Source: Alkalihalobacillus pseudalcaliphilus
GTDB lineage: Bacteria; Bacillota; Bacilli; Bacillales; Bacillaceae_D
NCBI RefSeq assembly: GCF_028610675.1
Contig: NZ_JAQQWS010000001.1
Coordinates: 930,001 to 994,000 of the forward strand
DNA: 64,000 nt
Reading direction: 5' to 3'
Notes under the pieces: generated by a model
Databases searched by the model: none
Seen by the model: the letters and a program-made list of their open reading frames with translations, nothing else
What the model was told of the DNA's origin: nothing
Shown: in pieces, positions 9,124-18,157 of the stretch
Position numbering within the stretch: position 1 is the stretch's first letter
Layout: every line of letters starts with the position of its first letter
Program-made: the position numbers and the translations under genes

Positions 9124-9693
9124 TTATGCGTTTACCTTTACCATTGATGGGCGAATGACCTTGTCTTTGAGCAAATAGCCTTTTTGTAATTCTGCCACAA
9201 TTTGGTTGGATTCATAACCCTCTTCTTCAACTTGCATAACAGCTTGATGACGATGTGGATCGAAGTTCTCTCCAACAGTTGGAATTACTTCAATACCTTC
9301 ATTTTTAAGAGCTTCCTGTAATTGACGATAGACCATTTCCATTCCAGTAAGCAATGATTTCGCTTCTTCGTTTTCAGGCTCCACTAAAAGAGCACGTTCG
9401 AAGTTATCTAAAACAGGTAAAAGCCCTTCGATAACATTTTGCGATCTATATTTAGCCGCCGACTCTTTTTCCTCACGAGAACGACGTCTGAAATTATCAT
9501 AATCAGCTTGAACTCTTAAGATACGTTGATTTAAATCAGCCACTTGCAATTCGAGCTCAACTTCCCTTGAGTTAACTTGTCTGGCGTTCTCATCTGTAGA
9601 ATCATCCGTTGTTTCTTCAGAAGTTTCTTGTTCAGTCACTTCCTCAGCATGTTCCTCTACAGTCGCTTCCATTTCTTCTGTTTCCTTCTTCAT
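9124..9693 (-). CDS. grpE: Nucleotide exchange factor GrpE
   Basis: It releases ADP from DnaK. The first 50 residues are acidic and low in complexity, a long coiled coil follows (LQVADLNQRILRVQADYDNF), and the beta domain near the C-terminus has the family signature PTVGENFDPHRHQAVMQVEE. AGGAGG lies 8 bases before the ATG at 9693 (189 aa); an in-frame GTG at 9702 is part of that site. A perfect stem-loop separates it from hrcA. Confidence 0.95.
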   Translation of the reverse strand: MKKETEEMEATVEEHAEEVTEQETSEETTDDSTDENARQVNSREVELELQVADLNQRILRVQADYDNFRRRSREEKESAAKYRSQNVIEGLLPVLDNFERALLVEPENEEAKSLLTGMEMVYRQLQEALKNEGIEVIPTVGENFDPHRHQAVMQVEEEGYESNQIVAELQKGYLLKDKVIRPSMVKVNA

Positions 9694-9731
9694 TAAAATC
9701 ACCTCCTCTTAGAGTAAACTTACTCAAGCAT

Positions 9732-9772
9732 AACCTAATTATCTCTTATACGAGACAAAAGATAATTAGGTT
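9732..9772 (-). other. Perfect 13-bp stem-loop between hrcA and grpE
   Basis: AACCTAATTATCT (9732-9744) is exactly complementary to AGATAATTAGGTT (9760-9772) with a 15-base loop. No T tract follows on either strand, so it is not a standard terminator. In a heat-shock operon it may mark a processing or stability site that sets hrcA apart from grpE-dnaK, but that is inference. Confidence 0.6.
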
Positions 9773-9800
9773 TCTTATCTCATTTATGATGGGATATTTT

Positions 9801-10823
9801 TTAACGATGCCTCGTTAATATCTTCGTTAAATCTTTTGAGATCATATCAACAACACTCATGACCCGCCGATATTCCATACGAGTTGGCCCTATAATACCA
9901 ATGGTACCCATATGGCGACCAGCCACTTCATAGCTAGCTGTAATCATACTAATATTATCAAATGCCTTATGTTCATTTTCTTGACCAATTCTCACTTGAA
10001 GCCCTACTTTATGAGAACGTAGCACCTCATTCATAAGATTATCTTGTTCTAACATCTCAAAGAGTACTCGAACCTTTTCAATGTCTCGAAACTCTGGTTG
10101 ATTTAATAAATTCATCTTCCCGCTATAGAAAACTTTATCCTGTTTCTGAATATGGAAAGAACGATTAAGCATATTCATAAATGGTTTGTAATGTGAAACA
10201 TGTTGACGCATCACATTAGCCACTTCAGTTGCTAGCTTATTTTTCAGTTCAAATAACGGAACACCAACTAGACGGTCATTTAAAATATTAACTACCATTT
10301 GCATGTCCTCGCCCATCATATTAGGCGGGATGGCAATCGTTTGATTTTCAACATGACCCGTATCAGTCACTAAAATTAAAATAGCCGATACGTCTGTTAA
10401 TGGGATAATTTGAATACTTCTTAGCCTCGTATCAAAAACTTCAGGTCCTAACACAATGGATATATAGCTCGTCATATTAGAAAGTACTCTTGCAGAATGT
10501 TGGATTACATCCTCTACTTCCTGAATACGTTCATTAAAAACGGTCTGAATATCAGCCTCTTCTTCTATCGTAAGACTCTCTGGCATCAGGAGATGATCGA
10601 CATAATATCGATAACCCTTTTGCGACGGAATACGCCCTGCAGAACTATGTGGTTTTTCTAAAAAACCTAATTCCTCTAAATCCGACATATCATTACGGAT
10701 TGTCGCAGAACTAAAGGAGATATCATCACGCTTTGAAATGGTTCGTGAACCAACAGGCTCCGCTGAGCGTACATAATCGTCTACAATCGCATGTAAAATT
10801 AACAATTGTCTCTCTGTTAGCAT
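9801..10823 (-). CDS. hrcA: Heat-inducible transcription repressor HrcA
   Basis: This 340-aa repressor binds CIRCE and shuts off class I heat-shock genes; GroEL is its usual co-factor. The N-terminal winged helix shows RQLLILHAIVDDYV and EPVGSRTISKR, followed by FSSATIRNDMSDLEELGFL and SSAGRIPS. A GAF-like dimerisation domain fills the rest. AGGGGTGAT precedes the ATG at 10823. It heads the operon, and a CIRCE element 16 bases upstream of the start shows autoregulation. Confidence 0.97.
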   Translation of the reverse strand: MLTERQLLILHAIVDDYVRSAEPVGSRTISKRDDISFSSATIRNDMSDLEELGFLEKPHSSAGRIPSQKGYRYYVDHLLMPESLTIEEEADIQTVFNERIQEVEDVIQHSARVLSNMTSYISIVLGPEVFDTRLRSIQIIPLTDVSAILILVTDTGHVENQTIAIPPNMMGEDMQMVVNILNDRLVGVPLFELKNKLATEVANVMRQHVSHYKPFMNMLNRSFHIQKQDKVFYSGKMNLLNQPEFRDIEKVRVLFEMLEQDNLMNEVLRSHKVGLQVRIGQENEHKAFDNISMITASYEVAGRHMGTIGIIGPTRMEYRRVMSVVDMISKDLTKILTRHR

Positions 10824-10838
10824 TGATTATCACCCCTG

Positions 10839-10865
10839 TTAGCACTCTTAGCACCTGAGTGCTAA
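10839..10865 (-). promoter_or_regulatory. CIRCE operator (HrcA binding site)
   Basis: Exact match to the consensus: TTAGCACTC, nine bases, GAGTGCTAA (10839-10847 and 10857-10865). It lies between the promoter and hrcA. Confidence 0.97.
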
Positions 10866-10875
10866 ATCTATTGAT

Positions 10876-10904
10876 AAATTATCAAAAAGAGCGTAATTTG
10901 TCAA
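10876..10904 (-). promoter_or_regulatory. Sigma-A promoter of the hrcA operon
   Basis: On the minus strand TTGACA (10899-10904), a 17-base spacer and TAATTT (10876-10881) lie just upstream of CIRCE. The -35 box overlaps the end of hemW, so hrcA can be transcribed apart from hemW. Confidence 0.85.
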
Positions 10905-12106
10905 TCATATTTACTTGAAGTATTAGAAACATTTTCGTCTATGACAAGCTTCTCTTCTTCAAGTACAGCTAAAAATTGCTCAAATACCTCATTACCTAAC
11001 AAGAGACCTTTGTCACTAAGACGAATACCTATGTCTGTATCTTCAATAAGTAACCTTTCCCTTAATGTTTTTAGCTGATTAGCAAACAATTGCTCATAAT
11101 CGAGTTGAAAATCGTTAAGGAACTGATGTCGATTTAATCCTTCCCTTTTCCTCAATCCTAAAAACATATATTCTTCAATTTTCTCAACGAGTGGTACGAA
11201 ATGCTCTTGTAGCCGAGGTAGTTTATTTTCTTGAATCGCTTTTAAATATTTGGGAAGTGGTCCGTGATTATGAAAGCGAACCCCTTGCAAATATCCATGA
11301 GAACCTGCCCCAAAGGCATAATATTCTTCATTATTCCAATAAACCAAATTGTGCTTACTCTCTAAGCCAGGTTTGGCAAAATTACTAATTTCATACTGAG
11401 TATACCCATGTTTGCTCGTTTCATTTCTTAGTCGTTCATACATACGAACTTCGTCTTCCTCAGGAGGTAAGCTTAACTTCCCTTTTCTTTGTCGATTAAA
11501 GAAGACTGTCTTTTCTTCAATTTTCAAAGAATACGCAGAAATATGTTCCACGCCAAGTTCGAACGTTTTCTTTAAAGTATTTACAAATTGCTCAACAGAT
11601 TGGTGCGGTAATCCAAACATAAGGTCGATCGAGATATTTTGAAACCCTGCCGCTCGACTCGTTAAAATAGCTTGCCTGATATTTGCCTCTGAATGTGTTC
11701 TTCCAATAGCTTGAAGTAACTCTTCATCAAAGGTTTGTACACCTATACTTAAACGGTTCACACCATATGCATGTAAGACTTCTAAACGGTCTTTCGTTGC
11801 ACTATCAGGATTGACTTCCACCGTGAATTCTTTCACTTCTTTAAGAGCAATTCGCGTTTGTAAGCCAGCCAATAGTTTTTCTAACTGCTCAGCTGTTAAA
11901 GCTGTCGGTGTCCCCCCACCAATATATATCGTATCTAACCTTAATAAATCGGAGATACTCTGTTTATCTTTGGTTAAATCTATTTCTTTTAATAATGCCT
12001 CTATATATTCATTAACAGGCTGATTTTTTAAAAATACTTTATTAAAATCGCAATAAAAACAAATTTGCTCACAAAAGGGAATGTGAATATACGCTGCTTT
12101 TGCCAT
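10901..12106 (-). CDS. hemW: Radical SAM protein HemW
   Basis: HemW is a heme-binding radical-SAM protein related to oxygen-independent coproporphyrinogen oxidase and linked to heme delivery. The cluster motif C12-x3-C16-x2-C19 appears as CEQICFYCDF. GGGTPTAL and EVNPDS are radical-SAM strands, and the HemW C-terminal domain follows (401 aa). The cysteine upstream of this motif that true HemN carries is absent, favouring HemW. GAGGAGGGG precedes the ATG at 12106. A terminator separates it from lepA. Confidence 0.9.
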   Translation of the reverse strand: MAKAAYIHIPFCEQICFYCDFNKVFLKNQPVNEYIEALLKEIDLTKDKQSISDLLRLDTIYIGGGTPTALTAEQLEKLLAGLQTRIALKEVKEFTVEVNPDSATKDRLEVLHAYGVNRLSIGVQTFDEELLQAIGRTHSEANIRQAILTSRAAGFQNISIDLMFGLPHQSVEQFVNTLKKTFELGVEHISAYSLKIEEKTVFFNRQRKGKLSLPPEEDEVRMYERLRNETSKHGYTQYEISNFAKPGLESKHNLVYWNNEEYYAFGAGSHGYLQGVRFHNHGPLPKYLKAIQENKLPRLQEHFVPLVEKIEEYMFLGLRKREGLNRHQFLNDFQLDYEQLFANQLKTLRERLLIEDTDIGIRLSDKGLLLGNEVFEQFLAVLEEEKLVIDENVSNTSSKYD

Positions 12107-12131
12107 ACTTCCCCTCCTCTAACCTTTGATA

Positions 12132-12160
12132 GAAAAACCGCAGGAGAATAACCCCTGCGG
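12132..12160 (-). terminator. Terminator after lepA
   Basis: On the minus strand CCGCAGGGG and CTCCTGCGG form a stable stem (12138-12160) followed by TTTTT, directly past the lepA stop and before hemW. Confidence 0.88.
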
Positions 12161-12170
12161 CTTGACCTCA

Positions 12171-13991
12171 TTAATCATCCATTCTTAAAACAGCCATAAA
12201 CGCTTCTTGCGGTACTTCTACACTTCCAACAGACTTCATTCGTTTCTTACCTTCTTTTTGCTTCTCAAGTAACTTACGCTTACGAGATATGTCTCCACCG
12301 TAACATTTCGCTAATACGTTTTTACGCATCGCTTTAATCGTCGAACGGGCAATAATTTTTTGGCCAATACTTGCTTGAACTGGCACTTCAAATTGTTGAC
12401 GAGGTATAAGTTCTTTTAGTTTTTCTACAATAATCTTCCCACGCTCATAAGCACTATCACGGTGAACAATAACAGATAATGCATCAACCGTTTCCGCATT
12501 TAATAAAATATCCATTTTCACAAGCTTAGACTGTTTATAACCAATTAATTCATAATCAAACGAGGCATACCCTTTTGTATTAGACTTCAACTGGTCAAAG
12601 AAATCATAAACAATTTCAGAAAGCGGAATTTCGTATACGATTTGCACACGATTTTCATCTAAATATTGCATGTCGCCAAAAATACCACGTTTACCTTGAC
12701 AAAGTTCCATCACCGCTCCAACATAATCATTCGGTACCATGACTTTCGCTTTGACATACGGCTCTTCAACATATTCAATTTTTTGAGCATCTGGCATGTT
12801 AGCTGGGTTATCCACTTTTAACTCTTCACCATTTGTCATAGTTACATTATATATAACACTTGGTGCTGTAGTAATTAATGTAATTCCAAATTCACGCTCA
12901 ATACGCTCTTGAATAATCTCCATATGCAGTAATCCTAAAAATCCACAACGGAAGCCAAAACCTAATGCTTGAGATGTTTCAGGCTCATATTGTAGGGAAG
13001 CATCATTCAATTCTAGACGTTCTAGTGCTTCTCGTAAATCGTTATATTCATTCGTATCAATTGGATATAAGCCACAGTAAACCATTGGATTCATTTTCCG
13101 ATAGCCTGGTAACGGCTCAGTTGCAGGATTTTTCGCACTCGTAATCGTATCACCTACACGGGTATCTCCTACATTTTTAATCGCCGCGGATAAGAAACCT
13201 ACATCTCCCACCGTTAATTCATCACGTTTTTCAGCTTTAGGTGTAAATACACCAAGTTCTGTCACTTCAAATTCTTTACCAGTTGCCATCATCCGAATTT
13301 TTTGTCCGGGCCTTACAGTCCCCTCAATAATTCGAATATAAGCAACGACTCCACGATAAGAGTCATATAAAGAGTCAAATATTAAAGCCTTTAATGGACC
13401 ATCCGGATCACCAGTTGGTGCAGGAACTTTTTCAACGACCTGCTCTAAAATCTCTTCAATACCAATGCCATTTTTGGCAGAGGCCAAGACAGCATCCGAG
13501 GCATCTAAACCAATCACATCTTCGACTTCTTGTTTCACACGGTCAGGCTCCGCACTTGGTAAATCAATTTTATTGATGACAGGTAAAATTTCTAAGTCAT
13601 TATCAAGAGCCAAATATACATTCGCTAGTGTCTGTGCTTCAATACCTTGGGCCGCATCTACGATAAGTAAGGCACCTTCACAAGCAGCTAAACTCCTTGA
13701 AACCTCATATGTAAAATCGACATGTCCAGGTGTATCAATAAGATGGAAAATATATTCTTCGCCATCTTTTGCGGTATATGTTAACTGGACAGCATTTAAT
13801 TTAATCGTAATTCCACGCTCACGCTCTAAATCCATAGCATCTAACGTTTGTTCTTTCATTTCTCGATCAGTTAAAGCACCTGTTTTTTCTAAAATACGGT
13901 CAGCCAAGGTTGACTTCCCATGATCAATATGAGCAATAATGGAAAAGTTACGAATCTTTTCTTGCCTTGCTCGACGCTGTTCATTATTCAT
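12171..13991 (-). CDS. lepA: Elongation factor 4 (LepA)
   Basis: LepA is a ribosome-dependent GTPase that can back-translocate ribosomes and aids 30S maturation. GTP motifs are AHIDHGKST, DTPGHVDF and NKIDLPSA. The C-terminal LepA-specific domain is complete (GDISRKRKLLEKQKEGKKRM). I chose the ATG at 13991 (606 aa, MNNEQRRARQ) with AGGAG 8 bases upstream; the in-frame GTG at 14000 overlaps the binding site. It follows yqxA on the same strand, as in B. subtilis. Confidence 0.98.
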   Translation of the reverse strand: MNNEQRRARQEKIRNFSIIAHIDHGKSTLADRILEKTGALTDREMKEQTLDAMDLERERGITIKLNAVQLTYTAKDGEEYIFHLIDTPGHVDFTYEVSRSLAACEGALLIVDAAQGIEAQTLANVYLALDNDLEILPVINKIDLPSAEPDRVKQEVEDVIGLDASDAVLASAKNGIGIEEILEQVVEKVPAPTGDPDGPLKALIFDSLYDSYRGVVAYIRIIEGTVRPGQKIRMMATGKEFEVTELGVFTPKAEKRDELTVGDVGFLSAAIKNVGDTRVGDTITSAKNPATEPLPGYRKMNPMVYCGLYPIDTNEYNDLREALERLELNDASLQYEPETSQALGFGFRCGFLGLLHMEIIQERIEREFGITLITTAPSVIYNVTMTNGEELKVDNPANMPDAQKIEYVEEPYVKAKVMVPNDYVGAVMELCQGKRGIFGDMQYLDENRVQIVYEIPLSEIVYDFFDQLKSNTKGYASFDYELIGYKQSKLVKMDILLNAETVDALSVIVHRDSAYERGKIIVEKLKELIPRQQFEVPVQASIGQKIIARSTIKAMRKNVLAKCYGGDISRKRKLLEKQKEGKKRMKSVGSVEVPQEAFMAVLRMDD

Positions 13992-14136
13992 TCTCGTCAC
14001 TCCTACTATACGTACAACATAGACTAACCCTCATTATAGCAACCACATCGTTGCTGTTCAATCTTTTTCATTGGGATTAGCCAATTAATTCTTTTTTTTG
14101 AAACGACGGCCATCTTTTTGGTCCCCTGTACGTGTA

Positions 14137-14523
14137 TCAATCGGCACTACCCCCACCGACTACTCCCGTAAACAATTGGTTCGCATAGCCCATAACGGAC
14201 TCAAGCACAACACGGCTTCCTTTATTAAATGATGTTGAAAGTTGTTCACCTAGGTCAGAGAAGAAGTTAAAGCTACCAAGCTCTTCTCTTTTTGCTCGTT
14301 TTTCTAATAAGTCTTCATTGGCTCCTGTTTTTGTCACTTGTCCCACTTTAGTTTCTTCTTTCTGCTCCTTTTCATGTGTTTCATGTGACTTTTCCTCGCT
14401 ATTATTTTTCAAAGGAACAGGCGTGGACCTCCCTGCTTGTTCATTCATGTATTGAACACCCGCCAGTAAACCAAAAGCTAAAACGAAAGTAAAAAGACAT
14501 GTATAGATTAGAAATTTCTTCAT
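14137..14523 (-). CDS. yqxA: YqxA-like DUF3679 small membrane-anchored protein
   Basis: A 128-aa protein with one N-terminal membrane segment (KKFLIYTCLFTFVLAFGLLA), a charged Glu/Lys-rich middle and an FNFFSDLGEQLSTSF segment typical of the YqxA family next to spoIIP and lepA in bacilli. Its function is unknown. GGAGG lies 8 bases before the ATG at 14523. The open frame runs another 110 codons upstream, but that part is only translated 51-bp repeats and has no start signal. In B. subtilis the neighbour here is spoIIP, which is missing. Confidence 0.75.
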   Translation of the reverse strand: MKKFLIYTCLFTFVLAFGLLAGVQYMNEQAGRSTPVPLKNNSEEKSHETHEKEQKEETKVGQVTKTGANEDLLEKRAKREELGSFNFFSDLGEQLSTSFNKGSRVVLESVMGYANQLFTGVVGGGSAD

Positions 14524-14560
14524 TTTTATGCCCTCCTCTAATTTGTGCATACAATGACTA

Positions 14561-14866
14561 CTCGGGCTTACTCTCGCTTTTTCCATGAGTAACCCCGCGT
14601 ATTTTCGTTTTCTCGGGCTTACTCTCACTTTTCTCATGAGTAACCCCGGGCATTTCTCTTTTCTCGGGCTTACTCTCGCTTTTTCCATGAGTAACCCCGC
14701 GTATTTTCGTTTTCTCGGGCTTACTCTCGCTTTTTCCATGAGTAACCCCGTGCATTTCTGGTTTCTCGGGCTTACTCTCACTTTTCTCATGAGTAACCCC
14801 GGGCATTTCTCTTTTCTCGGGCTTCCTCTCACTTTTCTCACGAGTAACCCCATGCATTTCCCTATG
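14561..14866 (+). repeat. Tandem array, six units of exactly 51 bp
   Basis: CTCGGGCTTACTCTC begins at 14561, 14612, 14663, 14714 and 14765; the sixth unit at 14816 reads CTCGGGCTTCCTCTC. Each unit can fold into a hairpin: CGGGCTTACTC pairs with GAGTAACCCCG (one mismatch) around a 13-base pyrimidine-rich loop. Because 51 is 17 codons, both strands stay open and give repetitive frames (17-residue periods such as MSNPAYFRFLGLTLTF), which I do not regard as genes. The array fills the place where spoIIP is expected between gpr and yqxA; the remaining bases to 15040 hold only the gpr terminator. Confidence 0.95.
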
Positions 14867-14973
14867 ATTAAATACCTCAGCTGTTTCGGAAGGTTAGCAA
14901 ATTAATTTTTGTTTGACGAAACTGTTTTTTCATTTGTTCATACTATATGTTCACGCTCGTCCAGTTAGAACCT

Positions 14974-15006
14974 AAAAAAACCTCCGAGGGTTAATGCCCT
15001 CAAAGG
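14974..15006 (-). terminator. Terminator after gpr
   Basis: On the minus strand CCTTTGAGGG and CCCTCGGAGG pair (two G-U pairs) around a 6-base loop, followed by seven T residues. It would keep gpr from reading into the array and yqxA. Confidence 0.85.
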
Positions 15007-15040
15007 CTCGTGTTATTGATTTACATTTCTTTTAGCAATA

Positions 15041-16168
15041 TCAGTGAGTATAAGCTCCTGTATTCCCTTGGTTAATCGATTTATGCAGAGCTGCATTAAG
15101 TCCTGCCGCAATGACATTGGCCATATCCTCAATAAAATCATCGACTTCTTTTGGAGTGACCATTAAATTATGACCTAAAGGAGATAAAACCTCACGAATT
15201 AATTGTCTCTTTTCTTCTTCTTCTAAATTTCCGATCATCCCCATAATCGTTTGTCTTTTATTTTCATCCGGTAAATCTTCATCCGTTAGCGTACGTTGCT
15301 CACCAAAAGTCATGCCTGCTGGCACCAACCCTCGTGATGGGGCACCACCTTCACGCATTTCCTTACCAAAATGTTTTAAAACAAAATCGATCGTGTCGCT
15401 TGTAATCGATACCGCATCTACTACTGTTGGAATACCTACGGCGATTACAGGAATTCCTAATGTATCACGACTCAAATCTTTTCTCTTATTACCAACCCCA
15501 CTACCAGGATGTATGCCCGTATCAGAAACTTGAATCGTCGCATTTACTCGCTCAATTGAACGTGAGGCTAACGCGTCAATAGCGATAACAAAATCTGGTT
15601 TGGTTTTCTCAATAATACCAAAAATTACATCGCTTGTTTCAATTCCTGTTAACCCCATAACACCAGGCGATAAAGCACTAACTGGTCGGAATCCATCCTG
15701 TACTTGCTCAGGAGCTAGTTCAAACAAATGTCTCGTAATCAAAAGATTCTCTACGGCAATCGGACCTAGGGCGTCGGGTGTAACATTCCAGTTACCTAGC
15801 CCAACGACTAAGCATGTATGCTCTTCTTGGATACCAACTTCAACTAAAAATTGATGGAAGTGCTCTGCAAAAACTCGCTCCATCACAGCTTGCTTTTCCG
15901 TATCTTTTTGCCTAATAGCTTGGGATTCAAATGATAAATACTTACCTGGCTTCTTTTGCAGCCTCTTGGCACCTTCCTCTGAAATTTCGACTCTTGTTAT
16001 TTTAACACCATCGACATCATCTTCTATAACGGTTACTCCATCAACAGATGATTGGTTTATACTTTGCGGTACTTGTTGATTCTCTTCAAGAGCAATTTGA
16101 TGTGCCTCTACTGCTAAATCTGTTCGTATTTGATATTTTGACAAATCAAGTTCTTTTTCATTATACAT
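15041..16168 (-). CDS. gpr: Germination protease GPR (spore protease)
   Basis: GPR starts degradation of small acid-soluble spore proteins when spores germinate; it is made as a zymogen in the forespore. The 375-aa protein has IRTDLAVEAH near residue 14, which resembles the SASP cleavage site and fits the autoprocessing point of the family. VVGLGNWNVTPDALGP and DALASRSIERV are conserved core motifs. The ATG at 16168 has GGTGGAGG upstream. It lies between rpsT (opposite strand) and yqxA, the classic order without spoIIP. It marks the organism as a spore former. Confidence 0.97.
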   Translation of the reverse strand: MYNEKELDLSKYQIRTDLAVEAHQIALEENQQVPQSINQSSVDGVTVIEDDVDGVKITRVEISEEGAKRLQKKPGKYLSFESQAIRQKDTEKQAVMERVFAEHFHQFLVEVGIQEEHTCLVVGLGNWNVTPDALGPIAVENLLITRHLFELAPEQVQDGFRPVSALSPGVMGLTGIETSDVIFGIIEKTKPDFVIAIDALASRSIERVNATIQVSDTGIHPGSGVGNKRKDLSRDTLGIPVIAVGIPTVVDAVSITSDTIDFVLKHFGKEMREGGAPSRGLVPAGMTFGEQRTLTDEDLPDENKRQTIMGMIGNLEEEEKRQLIREVLSPLGHNLMVTPKEVDDFIEDMANVIAAGLNAALHKSINQGNTGAYTH

Positions 16169-16274
16169 TATTTATACCTCCACCTCTAAAAATAAACGGT
16201 ATGAATAGCGTTTCCTTCTCGTTTTGTTTTCATTCTTCTATTGCAATTAGTTGCTTTTTTTGATAGAATGCAGA

Positions 16275-16304
16275 TTGTTGTATTGATAGTATTCGTGATA
16301 TTAT
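16275..16304 (+). promoter_or_regulatory. Probable rpsT promoter
   Basis: TTGTTG (16275-16280), an 18-base spacer and TATTAT (16299-16304) lie 90 bases before the rpsT start codon. Confidence 0.55.
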
Positions 16305-16393
16305 CATGGCCTTGAATAAAGGATAAAACGACTCTTACTTTATTGTTAGAGAGTAAGTTGAAACAGCTACTGTTTCTTCAGGAGGTGAAAGGT

Positions 16394-16660
16394 ATGCCAA
16401 ATATTAAATCAGCAATCAAACGTGTGAAAACAAATGACAAGCAACGTGCGCAAAACATCGCGATTAAATCAGCTCTTCGTACAGCAGTTAAAAACTTTGA
16501 AGCTACTGTAGAGGCTGGTAATGCAGAAAATGCGAAAACAGCTTTTGTTACAGCTACTAAAAAGCTTGATAAAGCAGCGAACAAAGGTCTTATTCATAAA
16601 AATGCAGCATCTCGTCAAAAGTCTCGCCTAGCGAAGAAATTAAACAGTGTAACTGCATAA
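16394..16660 (+). CDS. rpsT: 30S ribosomal protein S20
   Basis: S20 is a primary 16S rRNA-binding protein. The 88-aa product starts MPNIKSAIKRVKTNDKQRAQ, is Lys/Ala-rich and helical, and ends AKKLNSVTA. CAGGAGGTGAAAGGT is a strong ribosome binding site before the ATG at 16394; an in-frame upstream start at 16343 is ignored since homologues begin at MPNIKSAIKR. It is transcribed away from gpr and has a strong terminator, as in B. subtilis. Confidence 0.98.
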   Translation: MPNIKSAIKRVKTNDKQRAQNIAIKSALRTAVKNFEATVEAGNAENAKTAFVTATKKLDKAANKGLIHKNAASRQKSRLAKKLNSVTA

Positions 16661-16670
16661 TAAGGACCAA

Positions 16671-16707
16671 AAAAAGTGATGAGAAGTTTTCTTCTCATCA
16701 CTTTTTT
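16671..16707 (+). terminator. Terminator after rpsT, bidirectional
   Basis: AAAAGTGATGAGAAG pairs with CTTCTCATCACTTTT around a 4-base loop, with A and T tracts on both sides. The R1 repeat starts right at its end. Confidence 0.93.
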
Positions 16708-16890
16708 GTACGAAAGTGACGCTAATGATTATGTGCGGAGCTCTGCTTGCCGCTACCGAAAATCATGCTCCGAGACAATCACATGGCGTTGAGCTAATCG
16801 GCGTAGCTCGAAGACCAGCTACCGGTCCTCCCACCACGTTTCACTGGAATCTCCTCAGGTTATGACTAATTCTCAGGTTTAAAATGTAGC
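16704..16890 (+). repeat. Dispersed repeat R1, decayed copy with module B
   Basis: It starts GTACGAAAGTGACG immediately at the end of the rpsT terminator, then GTGCGGAGC and CCGCTACCGAAAATCATGCTCCG. Module B is changed: its inner hairpin is GTAGCT/AGCTAC (16803-16808, 16817-16822) at the position where other copies have CTGG/CCGG or CGGC/GCCG. It fills most of the 312 bases between rpsT and holA. Confidence 0.75.
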
Positions 16891-16973
16891 TCGTCCACAT
16901 TCTTTATTACAAAAAGATTCTAAAGGATATATTTTACTTTTCCATCATACCAAACTTACGAATCATACTTTTT

Positions 16974-18008
16974 TTAATCTCGATGTTGTTCAATACCGAG
17001 TTTTAGAATTAATAGTTCTACGGCAAATACTTTTTCCATTTTTCCGGTCTTAATGGCGTAATCGGTATCTGCAGCTAACTCTATTAATTGGTAAAGTTTC
17101 CCCTTGTTAAAATGGTGTAATTTCTGCACTGTTAATTTAACTACATAAGGATGTAGCTTTAATTGACTGGCCATTTCTTTTTGCGAATAACCCCGTTGAT
17201 GTAATTCTTTTAGTTGATAATAAATTCGGAATTGCCTCGTTAAGAGGGCTAAGATTTTTAACGGCTCTTCTTTTTGCCTCAGTAAATCGTGATAAATGAC
17301 TAATGCTCTGTCGGTTTGTTTCGTAATGGCAAAATCAATTAAAGCAAAAATATCTTGTTCTAACGTTCGTGCAACAAGCGTTTCTACATGCTCCGTTGCA
17401 ATCTCTCCACCTTCTCCTACATATAAGCAAAGCTTCTCAACCTCTGACGCCAACATAAGTAAATTCGTGCCGATCCGTTCTATGAGTGTATTCTTTACTT
17501 CGGTTGAAATTTTCACTTGCCTTTCTTTCATTTGTTCGTCTATCCACGAATGTAAAGATTGTTCATCCAACGGATTTGCTTCAACGATTTGAGCTTCTTT
17601 TTTCAATAGCTTCGTCAATTTTTTCCGCTCATCCAGTTTTTCATATGGTGCTTGGATGACAACAATTGTTTCAGATAACGGATTTTGCATATAACGTTCA
17701 AGTACATCAAAATTATGTTCGAGTCTTGACTCAACTTTTTGACTAGTTACGGCATAAAAGTCACGAATAATAACTAGTTTCCTGCCACCAAAAAAGGAGA
17801 CCGTTTCTGCTTCTTCAATAATTTGTTCAATAGGGGTATCTTGAAGCCTATAGGCGATGTTATTTGGTTCTTGCTGTTGGGACTCATGAAGCTTTTTTAA
17901 GATACTTTGATTTAATTCTTCCATGATGAAAGCTTGTGTTCCATATGTAAAATAAACAGGACTAAGTTTTCCTTGTTCTATTGATTTTTTTACTTGTATA
18001 TAGTTCAT
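16974..18008 (-). CDS. holA: DNA polymerase III subunit delta
   Basis: HolA opens the beta clamp as part of the clamp loader. The 344-aa protein begins MNYIQVKKSIEQGKLSPVYF, followed by YGTQAFIMEELNQSIL, FFGGRKLVIIRDFY and VVIQAPYEKLDERKKL. Domain III at the C-terminus contains LLRQKEEPLKILALLTRQFR. TGGGGATT lies before the ATG at 18008; the 15 extra upstream codons of the longer open frame lack a start signal. It lies convergent with rpsT as in B. subtilis (yqeN). Confidence 0.93.
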   Translation of the reverse strand: MNYIQVKKSIEQGKLSPVYFTYGTQAFIMEELNQSILKKLHESQQQEPNNIAYRLQDTPIEQIIEEAETVSFFGGRKLVIIRDFYAVTSQKVESRLEHNFDVLERYMQNPLSETIVVIQAPYEKLDERKKLTKLLKKEAQIVEANPLDEQSLHSWIDEQMKERQVKISTEVKNTLIERIGTNLLMLASEVEKLCLYVGEGGEIATEHVETLVARTLEQDIFALIDFAITKQTDRALVIYHDLLRQKEEPLKILALLTRQFRIYYQLKELHQRGYSQKEMASQLKLHPYVVKLTVQKLHHFNKGKLYQLIELAADTDYAIKTGKMEKVFAVELLILKLGIEQHRD

Positions 18009-18157
18009 TTTTAATCCCCAGACTTTATGTATTTCTATTTTAATGCTATTCATTTAAGCTTATTGAATAATGCAGGTATACACAAGTATTTTTTATGTGA
18101 AAATTACAAGGATAGTGCACATTTCTCGAGATATGTTGACCTTTCGGTCTTTGTTTT

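Noticed and set aside
14524..14853. 110-codon N-terminal extension of the yqxA frame
   Set aside because: Same array in the other strand. The ribosome binding site before 14523 and homology support the shorter start.
14585..14905. 106-codon plus-strand frame with 17-residue repeats (MSNPAYFRFLGLTL...)
   Set aside because: It is only the 51-bp tandem array read in one of its open frames. There is no ribosome binding site, and the opposite strand is equally open.
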